Shown: piece by piece, positions 1 to 5,538 of the stretch
How the letters are laid out: every line of letters begins with the position of its first letter
How positions within the stretch are numbered: position 1 is the first letter of the stretch
Source of the DNA: Oscillospiraceae bacterium
Lineage (GTDB): Bacteria > Bacillota > Clostridia > Oscillospirales > Oscillospiraceae
DNA length: 7,165 nucleotides
Assembly: GCA_020025375.1 (NCBI GenBank)
Contig: JAHHSF010000066.1
Span: 1-7,165 of the forward strand
Reading direction: 5' to 3'
Made by a program: the position numbers and the translations under genes
The notes under the pieces: generated by a model
Database searches by the model: none
What the model saw: the letters and a program-made list of their open reading frames with translations, nothing else
What the model was told of the DNA's origin: nothing

Positions 1-48
1 CGTGTCAAACTGGTTCTTCCAGGCAAAGAGTTTTTCACGGGCACCCAT
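1..48 (-). CDS. Partial unrecognised protein, N-terminus only
   Basis: The first 16 codons of a minus-strand gene are present and the rest lies beyond the window edge. The visible peptide is MGAREKLFAWKNQFDT. I do not recognise it, and it is too short for a domain call. The start at 48 is chosen because a GGAGGG ribosome site (55-60) stands 6 nt upstream. An in-frame ATG at 54 directly abuts that site and is too close to be used well. It lies 83 bp after the histidine kinase stop in the same direction, but it has its own promoter-like sequence, so it need not belong to the two-component operon. That it is a real gene is supported by the promoter, ribosome site and start in correct order; its function is unknown. 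Confidence 0.6.
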   Translation of the reverse strand, partial: MGAREKLFAWKNQFDT

Positions 49-69
49 TGTCATCCCTCCGTTTTTGTA

Positions 70-98
70 ATTGTATCGCAGAGAATCCCGGAAAGCAA
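70..98 (-). promoter_or_regulatory. Putative sigma-A promoter for the leftmost partial gene
   Basis: Read on the minus strand, TTGCTT (93-98) and TACAAT (70-75) are separated by exactly 17 bp. The -10 matches five of six consensus positions and the -35 keeps TTG. Transcription would begin near 62, just ahead of the GGAGGG ribosome site. The -35 box lies inside the hairpin that follows the kinase gene. Confidence 0.5.
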
Positions 99-131
99 AA
101 AGGCCGTCGTTGAACCTTCCTTTTCTGCTTT
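92..131 (-). terminator. Imperfect hairpin after the histidine kinase, possible weak terminator
   Basis: Immediately after the kinase stop codon an inverted repeat is visible. On the plus strand AAAGCAAAAAGG (92-103) pairs with CCTTTT-C-TGCTTT (119-131), with one bulged C and a 15-nt loop. In the minus-strand transcript the 3' arm is U-rich (CCTTTTTGCTTT) but is followed by a GC-rich stretch and not a U-tract. Termination would therefore be weak or partial. Confidence 0.3.
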
Positions 132-1586
132 TTACGCCTGAGTGAGGGTAAAGGTGAACTCGGTGACCCCTTCCTCGCTGGTGACGGTAATATTTTCCTT
201 GTGGTTGTCCAGGATGGTCTTGACGATATAAAGGCCCAGCCCCACCCCATCCCTGTCCACGCTCCGGGAGCGGTCGGTCTTATGGAAGCGGTCAAAAATA
301 AGCTTCAGCTCATCGGGCGGGATGGTTTCTCCGGTGTTCCGCACCGAGACCCAGGCCTTTCCCCCCTTGACGGCGATGCCAAGGCCCAGCCGGGTTCCGG
401 GAGCGGCGAACTTGATGGCGTTATCCAGCAGGTTATAGCAGACCTGGGTAATGGAATCCGGGTCGCCCCAGACCGGCACCGGCTCGTCGGGCAGGGAGGT
501 ATCTACGTCCAGGTTCTTCTGGTTGATTTTTCCCTCCAGGCTGATCAGCACCCGGAGGAGGACCTCGGTGATGTCGAACCGCTCCTGGGTAGTAACATTC
601 TCCGCCGCCTGAAGGCGAGACAGGTCCAGCATCCGCCGCACCAGGCGGGAGAGCCGTCTCGTCTCTGAGGAGACGGTCTGAAGGGCCTCTCGTTGCTTGT
701 CCGGGGGGATGGTACCGTCCAAGATACCGTCTGCAAAGCCGGCAATGGTGGTCATGGGGGTCTTGAGCTCATGGGAGACATTGGCGATAAACTCGCTCCG
801 CTCCGCCTCTGCCTGGGCCAGGGAGTCCGCCATGTTGTTGAAGGCCTCGGCCAGTTCAGCGATCTCGTCCTGTCGGCCTCCTACATCTACCCGTGTGTCA
901 AACTCTCCGTGGCCAAACTTTTTAGCAGCCTCTGCCATTTCTTTCAGGGGTCTGGCCTGCCGGATGGAGGTAACAGAACTGGCCAGGAAGGCGATGAAAA
1001 AAACCACCACGGCCACAAAGAGGAAGATGGTGGCAAAGGCCCGCCACATTTCGGTGAGGGAGGCGGTAGAGGCGGCCACCAACACGATGCCCGCCTGCGT
1101 GGAGGTAACCACCACCGAGCCCGAGCTAAACTTCGCCATGTTCACCGTAATGGGCCGGGCGGCCAGGTACCGTTTCTCAGCAAAAAGGCCGCCAAGGGCA
1201 GAGACATCATCGTAGCTCCCCTGGAGGTCGATATGGTCCAGGGCAGACTGGGGGATGTGCAGGCCGGTGAGGTCGCTGAACGCATCGCTGCTCCCGGCGC
1301 AGTAGATGATCTCACCGTCATTTTCCGCCAGCATCACATAGGCGTCGGAGGCCCGTGCCACCGAGGCCACGTATATCTGGAAATACTCGCTTCGGAAGCC
1401 CATTCCCTGGGCCAGCATCTCCCCGGTCATGGAGGAGATGTTCTCGGCGTTCTGGGCCAGGGTCTCCTGTTTCTCCCGGATGGTGTAGCGGTAGGAAAGG
1501 CTGGCAAAGGCCCCGCCCAGCAGGGTGAAGGAGAGCAGGATGACCGCCGCCATCATGGTAAATTGTCTGGTATAAATGCTTTTCAC
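132..1586 (-). CDS. Two-component sensor histidine kinase, membrane-bound (PhoR/VicK/BaeS-like architecture)
   Basis: This 484-residue protein has the standard layout of a class I sensor kinase. An N-terminal membrane segment spans about 11-31. An extracellular sensing region of about 145 residues follows, then a second membrane segment at about 184-204 and a HAMP linker at about 205-260. The HisKA helix pair carries the phospho-accepting His272 in SHELKTP. The ATPase domain shows an N box (N385, N389 in YNLLDNAIKF), a G1-like VRNTGE, the F box FDRFHKTDRSRS and a G2 box GVGLGLYIVK (448-456). It should autophosphorylate in response to an extracellular cue and pass phosphate to the regulator encoded 38 bp upstream. 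The start is GTG at 1586, preceded by purine-rich AGGAAAGGAAAG. The extracellular domain is not recognisable by eye, so the signal is unknown. The G1 box has Asn417 where many kinases have Asp. I assign no specific gene name. Confidence 0.93.
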   Translation of the reverse strand: MKSIYTRQFTMMAAVILLSFTLLGGAFASLSYRYTIREKQETLAQNAENISSMTGEMLAQGMGFRSEYFQIYVASVARASDAYVMLAENDGEIIYCAGSSDAFSDLTGLHIPQSALDHIDLQGSYDDVSALGGLFAEKRYLAARPITVNMAKFSSGSVVVTSTQAGIVLVAASTASLTEMWRAFATIFLFVAVVVFFIAFLASSVTSIRQARPLKEMAEAAKKFGHGEFDTRVDVGGRQDEIAELAEAFNNMADSLAQAEAERSEFIANVSHELKTPMTTIAGFADGILDGTIPPDKQREALQTVSSETRRLSRLVRRMLDLSRLQAAENVTTQERFDITEVLLRVLISLEGKINQKNLDVDTSLPDEPVPVWGDPDSITQVCYNLLDNAIKFAAPGTRLGLGIAVKGGKAWVSVRNTGETIPPDELKLIFDRFHKTDRSRSVDRDGVGLGLYIVKTILDNHKENITVTSEEGVTEFTFTLTQA

Positions 1587-1624
1587 GGTCGCGCTTTCCT
1601 TTCCTCACAGTAGAATGTTCCGGC

Positions 1625-2323
1625 TTACTGCTGGCCTATGACCTCAAACTTGTAACCGACCCCCCAAACGGTCTTGAGACTCCATTGCTCGCTCACGCCC
1701 TCCAGCTTTTCCCGCAGGCGCTTCACGTGTACGTCCACGGTGCGGGAGTCTCCAAAGTAATCAAAGCCCCAGACCTCATCCAGAAGCTGGTTCCGGGTAA
1801 AGACCCGGTTGGGGGCGGAAGCCAGGTGGTACAAAAGCTCCAGCTCCTTGGGAGGCGTGTCCACCTTTTTGCCGTCCACCGTCAGCTCGTAGGAGTCCAG
1901 GTCCACGGTGAGTTTGTCAAAGGTAAGACGCTTTCCGCCCCCCTCTTCTCCCTCCTCCCCGCCGAAGCGGCGCATCACGGCGTGGATGCGGGCCAGGACC
2001 TCCTTCATCTCGAAGGGCTTGACGATGTAGTCGTCAGCCCCGGCCTCCAGACCGGAGACCTTATCCGAAGTTTCTCCCTTGGCGGTAAGCATGATGACCG
2101 GGGTACGGCCCTCTTCCCGAATTTTTTTCAGGACCCCCCAGCCGTCCAGCACGGGAAGCATGATGTCCAGAAGCACCAGGTCAGGCTTCTCCTTACGGAA
2201 GAGCTCCACACCCTTGCCCCCATCAGAGGCCACCACCGTCTCAAAGTCCTCTTTTTCCAAATAGAGGTGAAGAAGCTCCGCAATATTGGAGTCGTCCTCC
2301 ACAATCAAAACCTTTCTAGGCAT
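1625..2323 (-). CDS. Response regulator transcription factor, OmpR/PhoB family
   Basis: This 232-residue cytoplasmic DNA-binding regulator has full family length. The receiver domain (about 3-118) shows the acidic pair Asp10/Asp11, the phospho-acceptor Asp53 in LVLLDIMLP, Thr80 in IMLTA and Lys102 in DYIVKPF. A glycine- and glutamate-rich linker (about 120-130) leads to a C-terminal winged helix (about 132-228), with the recognition region SRTVDVHVKRLREKLE and the terminal hairpin VWGVGYKFE. Phosphorylation by the downstream kinase should promote head-to-tail dimers on direct-repeat DNA sites. The ATG at 2323 follows AAAGGCGG with a 7-nt spacer. It is the first gene of a two-gene operon with the kinase. 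A TTTAC direct repeat upstream suggests autoregulation. Family assignment is very secure; the regulon is unknown. Confidence 0.96.
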   Translation of the reverse strand: MPRKVLIVEDDSNIAELLHLYLEKEDFETVVASDGGKGVELFRKEKPDLVLLDIMLPVLDGWGVLKKIREEGRTPVIMLTAKGETSDKVSGLEAGADDYIVKPFEMKEVLARIHAVMRRFGGEEGEEGGGKRLTFDKLTVDLDSYELTVDGKKVDTPPKELELLYHLASAPNRVFTRNQLLDEVWGFDYFGDSRTVDVHVKRLREKLEGVSEQWSLKTVWGVGYKFEVIGQQ

Positions 2324-2343
2324 AAAAGCACCGCCTTTTACAA

Positions 2344-2349
2344 ATTATA
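2344..2349 (-). promoter_or_regulatory. Putative -10 box upstream of the response regulator
   Basis: A perfect TATAAT on the minus strand lies about 20 bp before the regulator start. No good -35 hexamer is found 16-18 bp upstream, which fits a promoter that needs an activator. Transcription would begin near 2337, leaving a leader only about 14 nt long, right at the ribosome site. That short leader makes the call moderate. Confidence 0.4.
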
Positions 2350-2378
2350 TTTAGGATACGGCAAAATCCCGCCGGGTG

Positions 2379-2395
2379 GGTAAAGTTTTTGTAAA
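2379..2395 (-). promoter_or_regulatory. Direct repeat resembling an OmpR/PhoP-family binding box
   Basis: On the minus strand TTTACA-AAAAC-TTTACC gives two TTTAC half-sites with an 11-bp period, 29 bp upstream of the TATAAT of the response regulator gene. OmpR/PhoB-family regulators bind 11-bp-period direct repeats, and Bacillus PhoP uses TT(A/T)ACA-like hexamers about 5 bp apart. The site is well placed for activation of the regulator-kinase operon. It is inferred from spacing and position only. Confidence 0.35.
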
Positions 2396-2404
2396 TTGTG
2401 CAAA

Positions 2405-3568
2405 TCAAAAGGAGTGGTCGATCTCCACCACGGCGTAGTAGGTGCCGCCCTGGAAGGCGGCAACCCTCTCCCGGATGGCCTGGCGAAGCTGGCCATCGTC
2501 CAGAGGGAACTGATAGGGGGCCACGACGTCGAAGATCAGGTTGGTGTGGCTGGGGCCTGCGGTCATGCGGAAGTCGTGCATGGACAGCTCGGGATTGATG
2601 TCATGGAGCATCTCAATCACCCGTACCCGCATCTGGTTGGTGTCCTCATCCTGCCGGATGGGATCCATGTGGATGACCGCCTCGATGCCGTAAGCAGACT
2701 TAATCTCCCGCTCCACATTGTCGATCACGTCGTGGACGGTGATGATGTCGCAGTCAGCGGGTACCTCGGCGTGGAGGCTCATCATCCGGCGGCCGGGGCC
2801 GTAGTCGTGGAGGACCAGGTCGTGGACGCTGAGAAGCTCAGGCCTGGAAAGGACGGTCCGTTGGATGGCCCGGACCAGCTCGGGATCGGCGGGCTTGCCC
2901 AGCAGGGGGTCCACCGTGTCCTTCACGGCGCCCCAGCCCGCCCGGAGCACGAAGACCGAGACCACCAGGCCCACCCAGCCATCAATTTTCAGATCCAGGA
3001 AGTGCCCCGCCAACAGACCCAGCAGGACGGTGGCGGTGGCGGCGGCGTCGGAGAGGGAGTCGGTGGCGGTGGCGGCCATGGCGGTGGAGTTCACTCGTCC
3101 CGCCAGTTTTCGGTTAAAAAGGCACATCCACACCTTCACGGCGATGGAGAGGAGAAGGATGGCCACCGAGGCCCAGGAGAAGTCCACCGGGCCTGGATGG
3201 AGGATCTTATCCACCGAGGATTTGAAGAGCTCCACTCCCACCAGAAGGACCAGCACGGCCACGAAGAGACCGGAGAGATACTCGATGCGGCCATGGCCAA
3301 AGGGGTGGTCGTCGTCGGCCTTTTTCCCAGCCAGCTGGAAGCCCAGAAGGGTGACCACTGAGGAGCCCGCGTCGGACAGGTTGTTGAACGCATCGGCGGT
3401 GATGGAAATGGAGCCGGTGAGAACACCGGCAATGAGCTTCCAAACCGAAAGGAGAAGGTTGAGCAAAATGCCGGTGAGCCCGGCTAAACGGCCGTAGGCC
3501 TGCCGCACGGCGGGCAGTTCGGTCCGCTCGTTGTCCTTTACAAAATGCTTCACCAAAAAGTCAGTCAT
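2405..3568 (-). CDS. Cation diffusion facilitator metal exporter, probably Mn2+-type
   Basis: This 387-residue inner-membrane antiporter belongs to the CDF family and would export divalent metal in exchange for protons. About six membrane segments fill residues 25-215. The family motif HPFGHGRIEYLSG lies at 88-100. A cytoplasmic domain (about 220-310) of the ferredoxin-like CDF type follows, then a roughly 80-residue C-terminal extension that probably forms a further domain. The transport-site residues read N62-x3-D66 in the second helix (ADAFNNLSD) and D170-x3-D174 in the fifth (TATDSLSD). This is the N/D plus D/D pattern associated with manganese CDFs, unlike the His-containing zinc site, so Mn2+ is my inferred substrate. 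The ATG at 3568 follows GGGGGA, a weak ribosome site. It has its own promoter and leader. It lies 81 bp upstream of the response regulator in the same direction with no convincing terminator between, so read-through is possible. Confidence 0.93.
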   Translation of the reverse strand: MTDFLVKHFVKDNERTELPAVRQAYGRLAGLTGILLNLLLSVWKLIAGVLTGSISITADAFNNLSDAGSSVVTLLGFQLAGKKADDDHPFGHGRIEYLSGLFVAVLVLLVGVELFKSSVDKILHPGPVDFSWASVAILLLSIAVKVWMCLFNRKLAGRVNSTAMAATATDSLSDAAATATVLLGLLAGHFLDLKIDGWVGLVVSVFVLRAGWGAVKDTVDPLLGKPADPELVRAIQRTVLSRPELLSVHDLVLHDYGPGRRMMSLHAEVPADCDIITVHDVIDNVEREIKSAYGIEAVIHMDPIRQDEDTNQMRVRVIEMLHDINPELSMHDFRMTAGPSHTNLIFDVVAPYQFPLDDGQLRQAIRERVAAFQGGTYYAVVEIDHSF

Positions 3569-3608
3569 TGAGAATCCCCCGCTGTTTGTATATGTGCAAG
3601 AATTGATT

Positions 3609-3634
3609 TCATCTCATTTTATAAAATGAGATGA
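3609..3634. repeat. 26-bp perfect palindrome in the metal exporter leader
   Basis: The half TCATCTCATTTTA (3609-3621) is followed immediately by its exact reverse complement (3622-3634), with no spacer. It lies about 40 bp downstream of the predicted transcription start of the CDF exporter and 41 bp before its ATG. It could be an operator for a dimeric repressor acting as a roadblock, or an RNA hairpin in the leader. There is no U-tract after it in either direction, so it is not a normal terminator. Confidence 0.75.
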
Positions 3635-3666
3635 CAAAGGACTAAAATCATAATCGCTGTATGATT

Positions 3667-3695
3667 ATTATAGCATACCAAAAAATGTATGTCGA
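3667..3695 (-). promoter_or_regulatory. Strong sigma-A promoter with extended -10 for the CDF exporter
   Basis: On the minus strand TCGACA (3690-3695, five of six matches) and TATAAT (3667-3672, perfect) are separated by 17 bp, with a TGC extension before the -10. Transcription would begin near 3660, giving a leader of about 92 nt that contains the 26-bp palindrome. An inverted repeat CATAC-N8-GTATG (3674-3691) fills the spacer between the two boxes, suggesting regulator binding there. Confidence 0.7.
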
Positions 3696-3747
3696 GACAA
3701 AAGAAAGGGGCGGCACCCAGGCCGCCGGAAAAGAAAAAACGGTTGAT

Positions 3748-3785
3748 TGCAAAACCCCAATCCAGCACAAGGCTGAATTGGGGTT
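3748..3785 (-). terminator. Intrinsic terminator of bioY
   Basis: A 14-bp stem AACCCCAATTCAGC / GCTGGATTGGGGTT with a 5-nt loop (stem 3753-3785) lies 37 bp after the bioY stop. It is followed on the minus strand by a short T-run (GGGGTTTTGC). The only irregular pair is a wobble U-G in the minus-strand RNA but a C-A mismatch in the plus-strand RNA, which supports minus-strand function. It separates bioY from the CDF exporter. Confidence 0.8.
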
Positions 3786-3822
3786 CTGAGGTCATGCTTC
3801 TTTATTTGTGTCGCTTCTTTTT

Positions 3823-4362
3823 TCAATGCTTCAAACGCTGCTGGATTCCCGGCAGGAGCCAGGCTGCCAGGGCCAGCTTGCCGAAGTCCCCGGGCAGGAA
3901 AATCAGGCAGCCGTCCCGGAACACGGCCCAGGCGCTCATGCTCTTGCCCATGTAGAGATTCAGCACGGCGTACATATAGGGCAGGCCCACCAGATAGAGA
4001 ACCAAAAGTCCGGCCAAGCCGCCCAGAAAGACCCGCCGGTGGGTGAGGCCGTCTGCCGGCCGGCAGAGCCGGCCTACCACCGCCGCCGCGGGGATCATCC
4101 CCAGCAGGAAGCCGCAGGTGGGGTTGAGAAGGTAGGCCGGGCCGCCCCCTGCGGTGAAAATTGGCAGGCCCATAAGCCCAAGCGCCACATAGACCCCCTG
4201 GGAGGCCGCCCCCCAGCCGGAGCCCAGCAAGGCACCCGCAGCCACAGTGAAGAAAAACTGTAAGGATACGGCTGAGATGGGGGTGGGGATTTTTAAAAAC
4301 GCTCCCAGGGCGGTGAGAGCAGCCAGCAGGGCGGCCAAGGCCAGATTTTGTGTGCGCTTCAT
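3823..4362 (-). CDS. bioY: Biotin transporter BioY, S component of an ECF transporter
   Basis: This 179-residue integral membrane protein has about six hydrophobic segments and the usual BioY length. The BioY signature is visible in the middle: GLMGLPIFTAGGGPAYLLNP followed by TCGFLLG, and later the PGDFGK motif near the C-terminus. It binds biotin with high affinity and normally works with a shared EcfA/A'/T energising module, none of which is encoded here. The start at 4362 (MKRTQN) is preferred because AGGAGG (4369-4374) sits 6 nt upstream. An in-frame ATG at 4368 abuts the ribosome site with no spacer. It is divergent from birA, with a perfect BirA-type inverted repeat just upstream of its ribosome site, so repression by biotin-loaded BirA is likely. 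No biotin biosynthesis genes are present in the window. Confidence 0.93.
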   Translation of the reverse strand: MKRTQNLALAALLAALTALGAFLKIPTPISAVSLQFFFTVAAGALLGSGWGAASQGVYVALGLMGLPIFTAGGGPAYLLNPTCGFLLGMIPAAAVVGRLCRPADGLTHRRVFLGGLAGLLVLYLVGLPYMYAVLNLYMGKSMSAWAVFRDGCLIFLPGDFGKLALAAWLLPGIQQRLKH

Positions 4363-4368
4363 GTGCAT

Positions 4369-4374
4369 CCTCCT
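4369..4374 (-). promoter_or_regulatory. Ribosome binding site that decides the bioY start
   Basis: AGGAGG on the minus strand is immediately followed by ATG (4368) and, 6 nt further, by a second in-frame ATG (4362). Normal spacing selects the second. Confidence 0.75.
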
Positions 4375-4377
4375 AAA

Positions 4378-4406
4378 TGTAAACTGATATGAAAAATAAG
4401 TTTACA
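4378..4406 (-). promoter_or_regulatory. BirA (biotin repressor) operator upstream of bioY
   Basis: A perfect inverted repeat TGTAAAC-N15-GTTTACA lies in the bioY-birA gap, 4 bp before the bioY ribosome site. BirA operators known from diverse bacteria have TTGTnAAC-type arms separated by about 14-16 bp, and the flanking ...GTTTACAAT matches well. With bioY on one side and a BirA carrying a DNA-binding domain on the other, this is the expected target. It is close enough to the bioY start that bound BirA would block transcription. I could not assign the bioY -35/-10 boxes confidently. Confidence 0.85.
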
Positions 4407-4432
4407 ATAAAGGTACAACGACCGGGATGAAA

Positions 4433-4462
4433 TGTCAACTGTTTTCTTTACAAAAGTTTATC
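4433..4462 (+). promoter_or_regulatory. Degenerate BirA-like inverted repeat at the birA promoter
   Basis: TGTCAAC-N16-GTTTATC resembles the bioY operator with one substitution in the left arm and two in the right. It overlaps the -35 box of the predicted birA promoter, as an autoregulatory site would. The degeneracy makes this uncertain. Confidence 0.3.
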
Positions 4463-4475
4463 GGAATGGTAGACT
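4447..4475 (+). promoter_or_regulatory. Putative sigma-A promoter of birA
   Basis: TTTACA (4447-4452, five of six matches) and TAGACT (4470-4475, four of six) are separated by 17 bp. Transcription would begin near 4482, just ahead of the ribosome site. It is the best pair found upstream of birA. Confidence 0.55.
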
Positions 4476-4485
4476 ACAAAGAAAA

Positions 4486-4491
4486 AGGAGG
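4486..4491 (+). promoter_or_regulatory. Ribosome binding site that decides the birA start
   Basis: AGGAGG ends 2 nt before an ATG (4494) and 8 nt before an in-frame GTG (4500). Usual spacing favours the GTG. Confidence 0.6.
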
Positions 4492-4499
4492 GGATGGCC

Positions 4500-5483
4500 G
4501 TGACAAAAGAGGAACTGCTGTATTTGCTGGATCAGACGGAGGGTTATCTCTCCGGCGAGGAGCTGAGCCGCCGTCTGGGGGTGACCAGGGCGGCGGTCTG
4601 GAAGGGGATGGAGGCCCTGCGGAAGGAGGGCTGGGTCATCGAATCCGCCCCCAACCGGGGTTACCGCCTGTGCGCCGGGCCGGACCGCCTGCGGGAGGGT
4701 GCCCTGACCGGAGCGGGGAAGGGGGTAGGAGCTACCGTGGAGTGCCTGGACACGGTGGAATCCACCAACAACGTCTGTAAGGAGCGGGCGGCTCAGGGGG
4801 CTCCCCATGGCCTTGTGGTCACGGCAGAGGAGCAGACCGGAGGCCGGGGCCGCCGGGGCCGCTCCTTTCAGTCGCCCCGGGGTAAGGGCCTCTACCTCTC
4901 AGCCCTTCTCCGTCCGCCCGTGGAGCCTGCCCGGGCGGTGGGCCTCACCCCCTGGGTAGCGGTGGCGGCCTGCCGGGCCATCGAAGGGCTCACCGGCCTG
5001 CGCCCCGCCATCAAGTGGACCAACGACATCCTCCTGGAGGGGAAGAAGCTGTGCGGCATCCTCACCGAGATGGAGGTGGAGGCGGAGTCCGGCCTTCTCC
5101 GGTATGTGGTGACGGGCATTGGAATCAACGTGAGCCAGACCGAGGAGGACTTCCTCCCCGAGGTGGCGGTTCTGGCGACCTCCCTGGCTCAGCACATGGA
5201 AACGCCTCCCACCCGGGTGGCCCTGGCCCGGGCCCTCATTGGGGAGCTGGACCGGATGTACCGGGATTTCCCTGAAGAGGGGGCACGCTACCTGGCGGAG
5301 TACCGGGCCCGGTGTGTTACCCCCGGCCACGAGGTGGAGGTCATCACTCCCGGTGGGACCCGCCGGGGCTTCGCCCGTGAGGTGGACGAGGACTTTCGCC
5401 TTGTGGTGGCCTTTGAGGACGGCGGCATCGAGGCCCTCTCCTCCGGGGAGGTCACGATCCGGGGTGCTGGTGCTTACGGTTGA
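4500..5483 (+). CDS. birA: Bifunctional biotin-[acetyl-CoA-carboxylase] ligase and biotin operon repressor
   Basis: This 327-residue cytoplasmic protein (329 if started at ATG 4494) makes biotinyl-AMP from biotin and ATP and attaches biotin to carboxylase carrier domains. The N-terminal winged helix (about 5-60) reads LSGEELSRRLGVTRAAVWKG, so this is the class II form that also represses transcription. The catalytic domain shows the biotinyl-AMP loop GRGRRGRSF, then KWTNDI, GILTE and GIGINV. A C-terminal SH3-like domain (about 275-325) ends the protein at the length usual for the family. The GTG start gives normal ribosome-site spacing. It is divergent from bioY, which it probably represses through the operator between them. 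Its stop codon overlaps the promoter of the next gene. Confidence 0.96.
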   Translation: MTKEELLYLLDQTEGYLSGEELSRRLGVTRAAVWKGMEALRKEGWVIESAPNRGYRLCAGPDRLREGALTGAGKGVGATVECLDTVESTNNVCKERAAQGAPHGLVVTAEEQTGGRGRRGRSFQSPRGKGLYLSALLRPPVEPARAVGLTPWVAVAACRAIEGLTGLRPAIKWTNDILLEGKKLCGILTEMEVEAESGLLRYVVTGIGINVSQTEEDFLPEVAVLATSLAQHMETPPTRVALARALIGELDRMYRDFPEEGARYLAEYRARCVTPGHEVEVITPGGTRRGFAREVDEDFRLVVAFEDGGIEALSSGEVTIRGAGAYG

Positions 5484-5508
5484 CAAGTTTCTGCAATGGA
5501 ATTATAAT
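5480..5508 (+). promoter_or_regulatory. Consensus sigma-A promoter of the membrane-protein gene
   Basis: TTGACA (5480-5485) and TATAAT (5503-5508) match consensus at all twelve positions with a 17-bp spacer. The -35 overlaps the birA stop codon (TGA at 5481-5483). Transcription would begin near 5515, giving a leader of about 24 nt. Confidence 0.88.
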
Positions 5509-5538
5509 AGTTTAAATTTGATTGAGGAAGTGTTGTCC

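Noticed and set aside
693..1613. Long plus-strand open frame opposite the histidine kinase
   Set aside because: It is a shadow of the kinase on the other strand. It is rich in Gly and His, shows no family motif, and has no ribosome site.
2360..2378. GC-rich short repeats (GGCAAAATCCCGCC) as a terminator after the CDF gene
   Set aside because: The stems are only 3-4 bp and no U-tract follows, so I do not call a terminator here.
2396..3361. 321-codon plus-strand open frame opposite the CDF gene
   Set aside because: It has a repetitive GGGGG/H-rich composition and lies fully antisense to a clear CDF transporter, so it is an artefact of GC-rich codon use.
3568..3660. Possible metal riboswitch (NiCo or Mn type) in the CDF leader
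   Set aside because: The leader is only about 92 nt and shows none of the conserved G-rich junction motifs I would expect. The palindrome is its only structure.
5239..5538. Upstream in-frame extension of the S-component-like gene into birA
   Set aside because: The extension is out of frame with birA and has no membrane-protein character. The ribosome site and promoter both point to the start at 5539.
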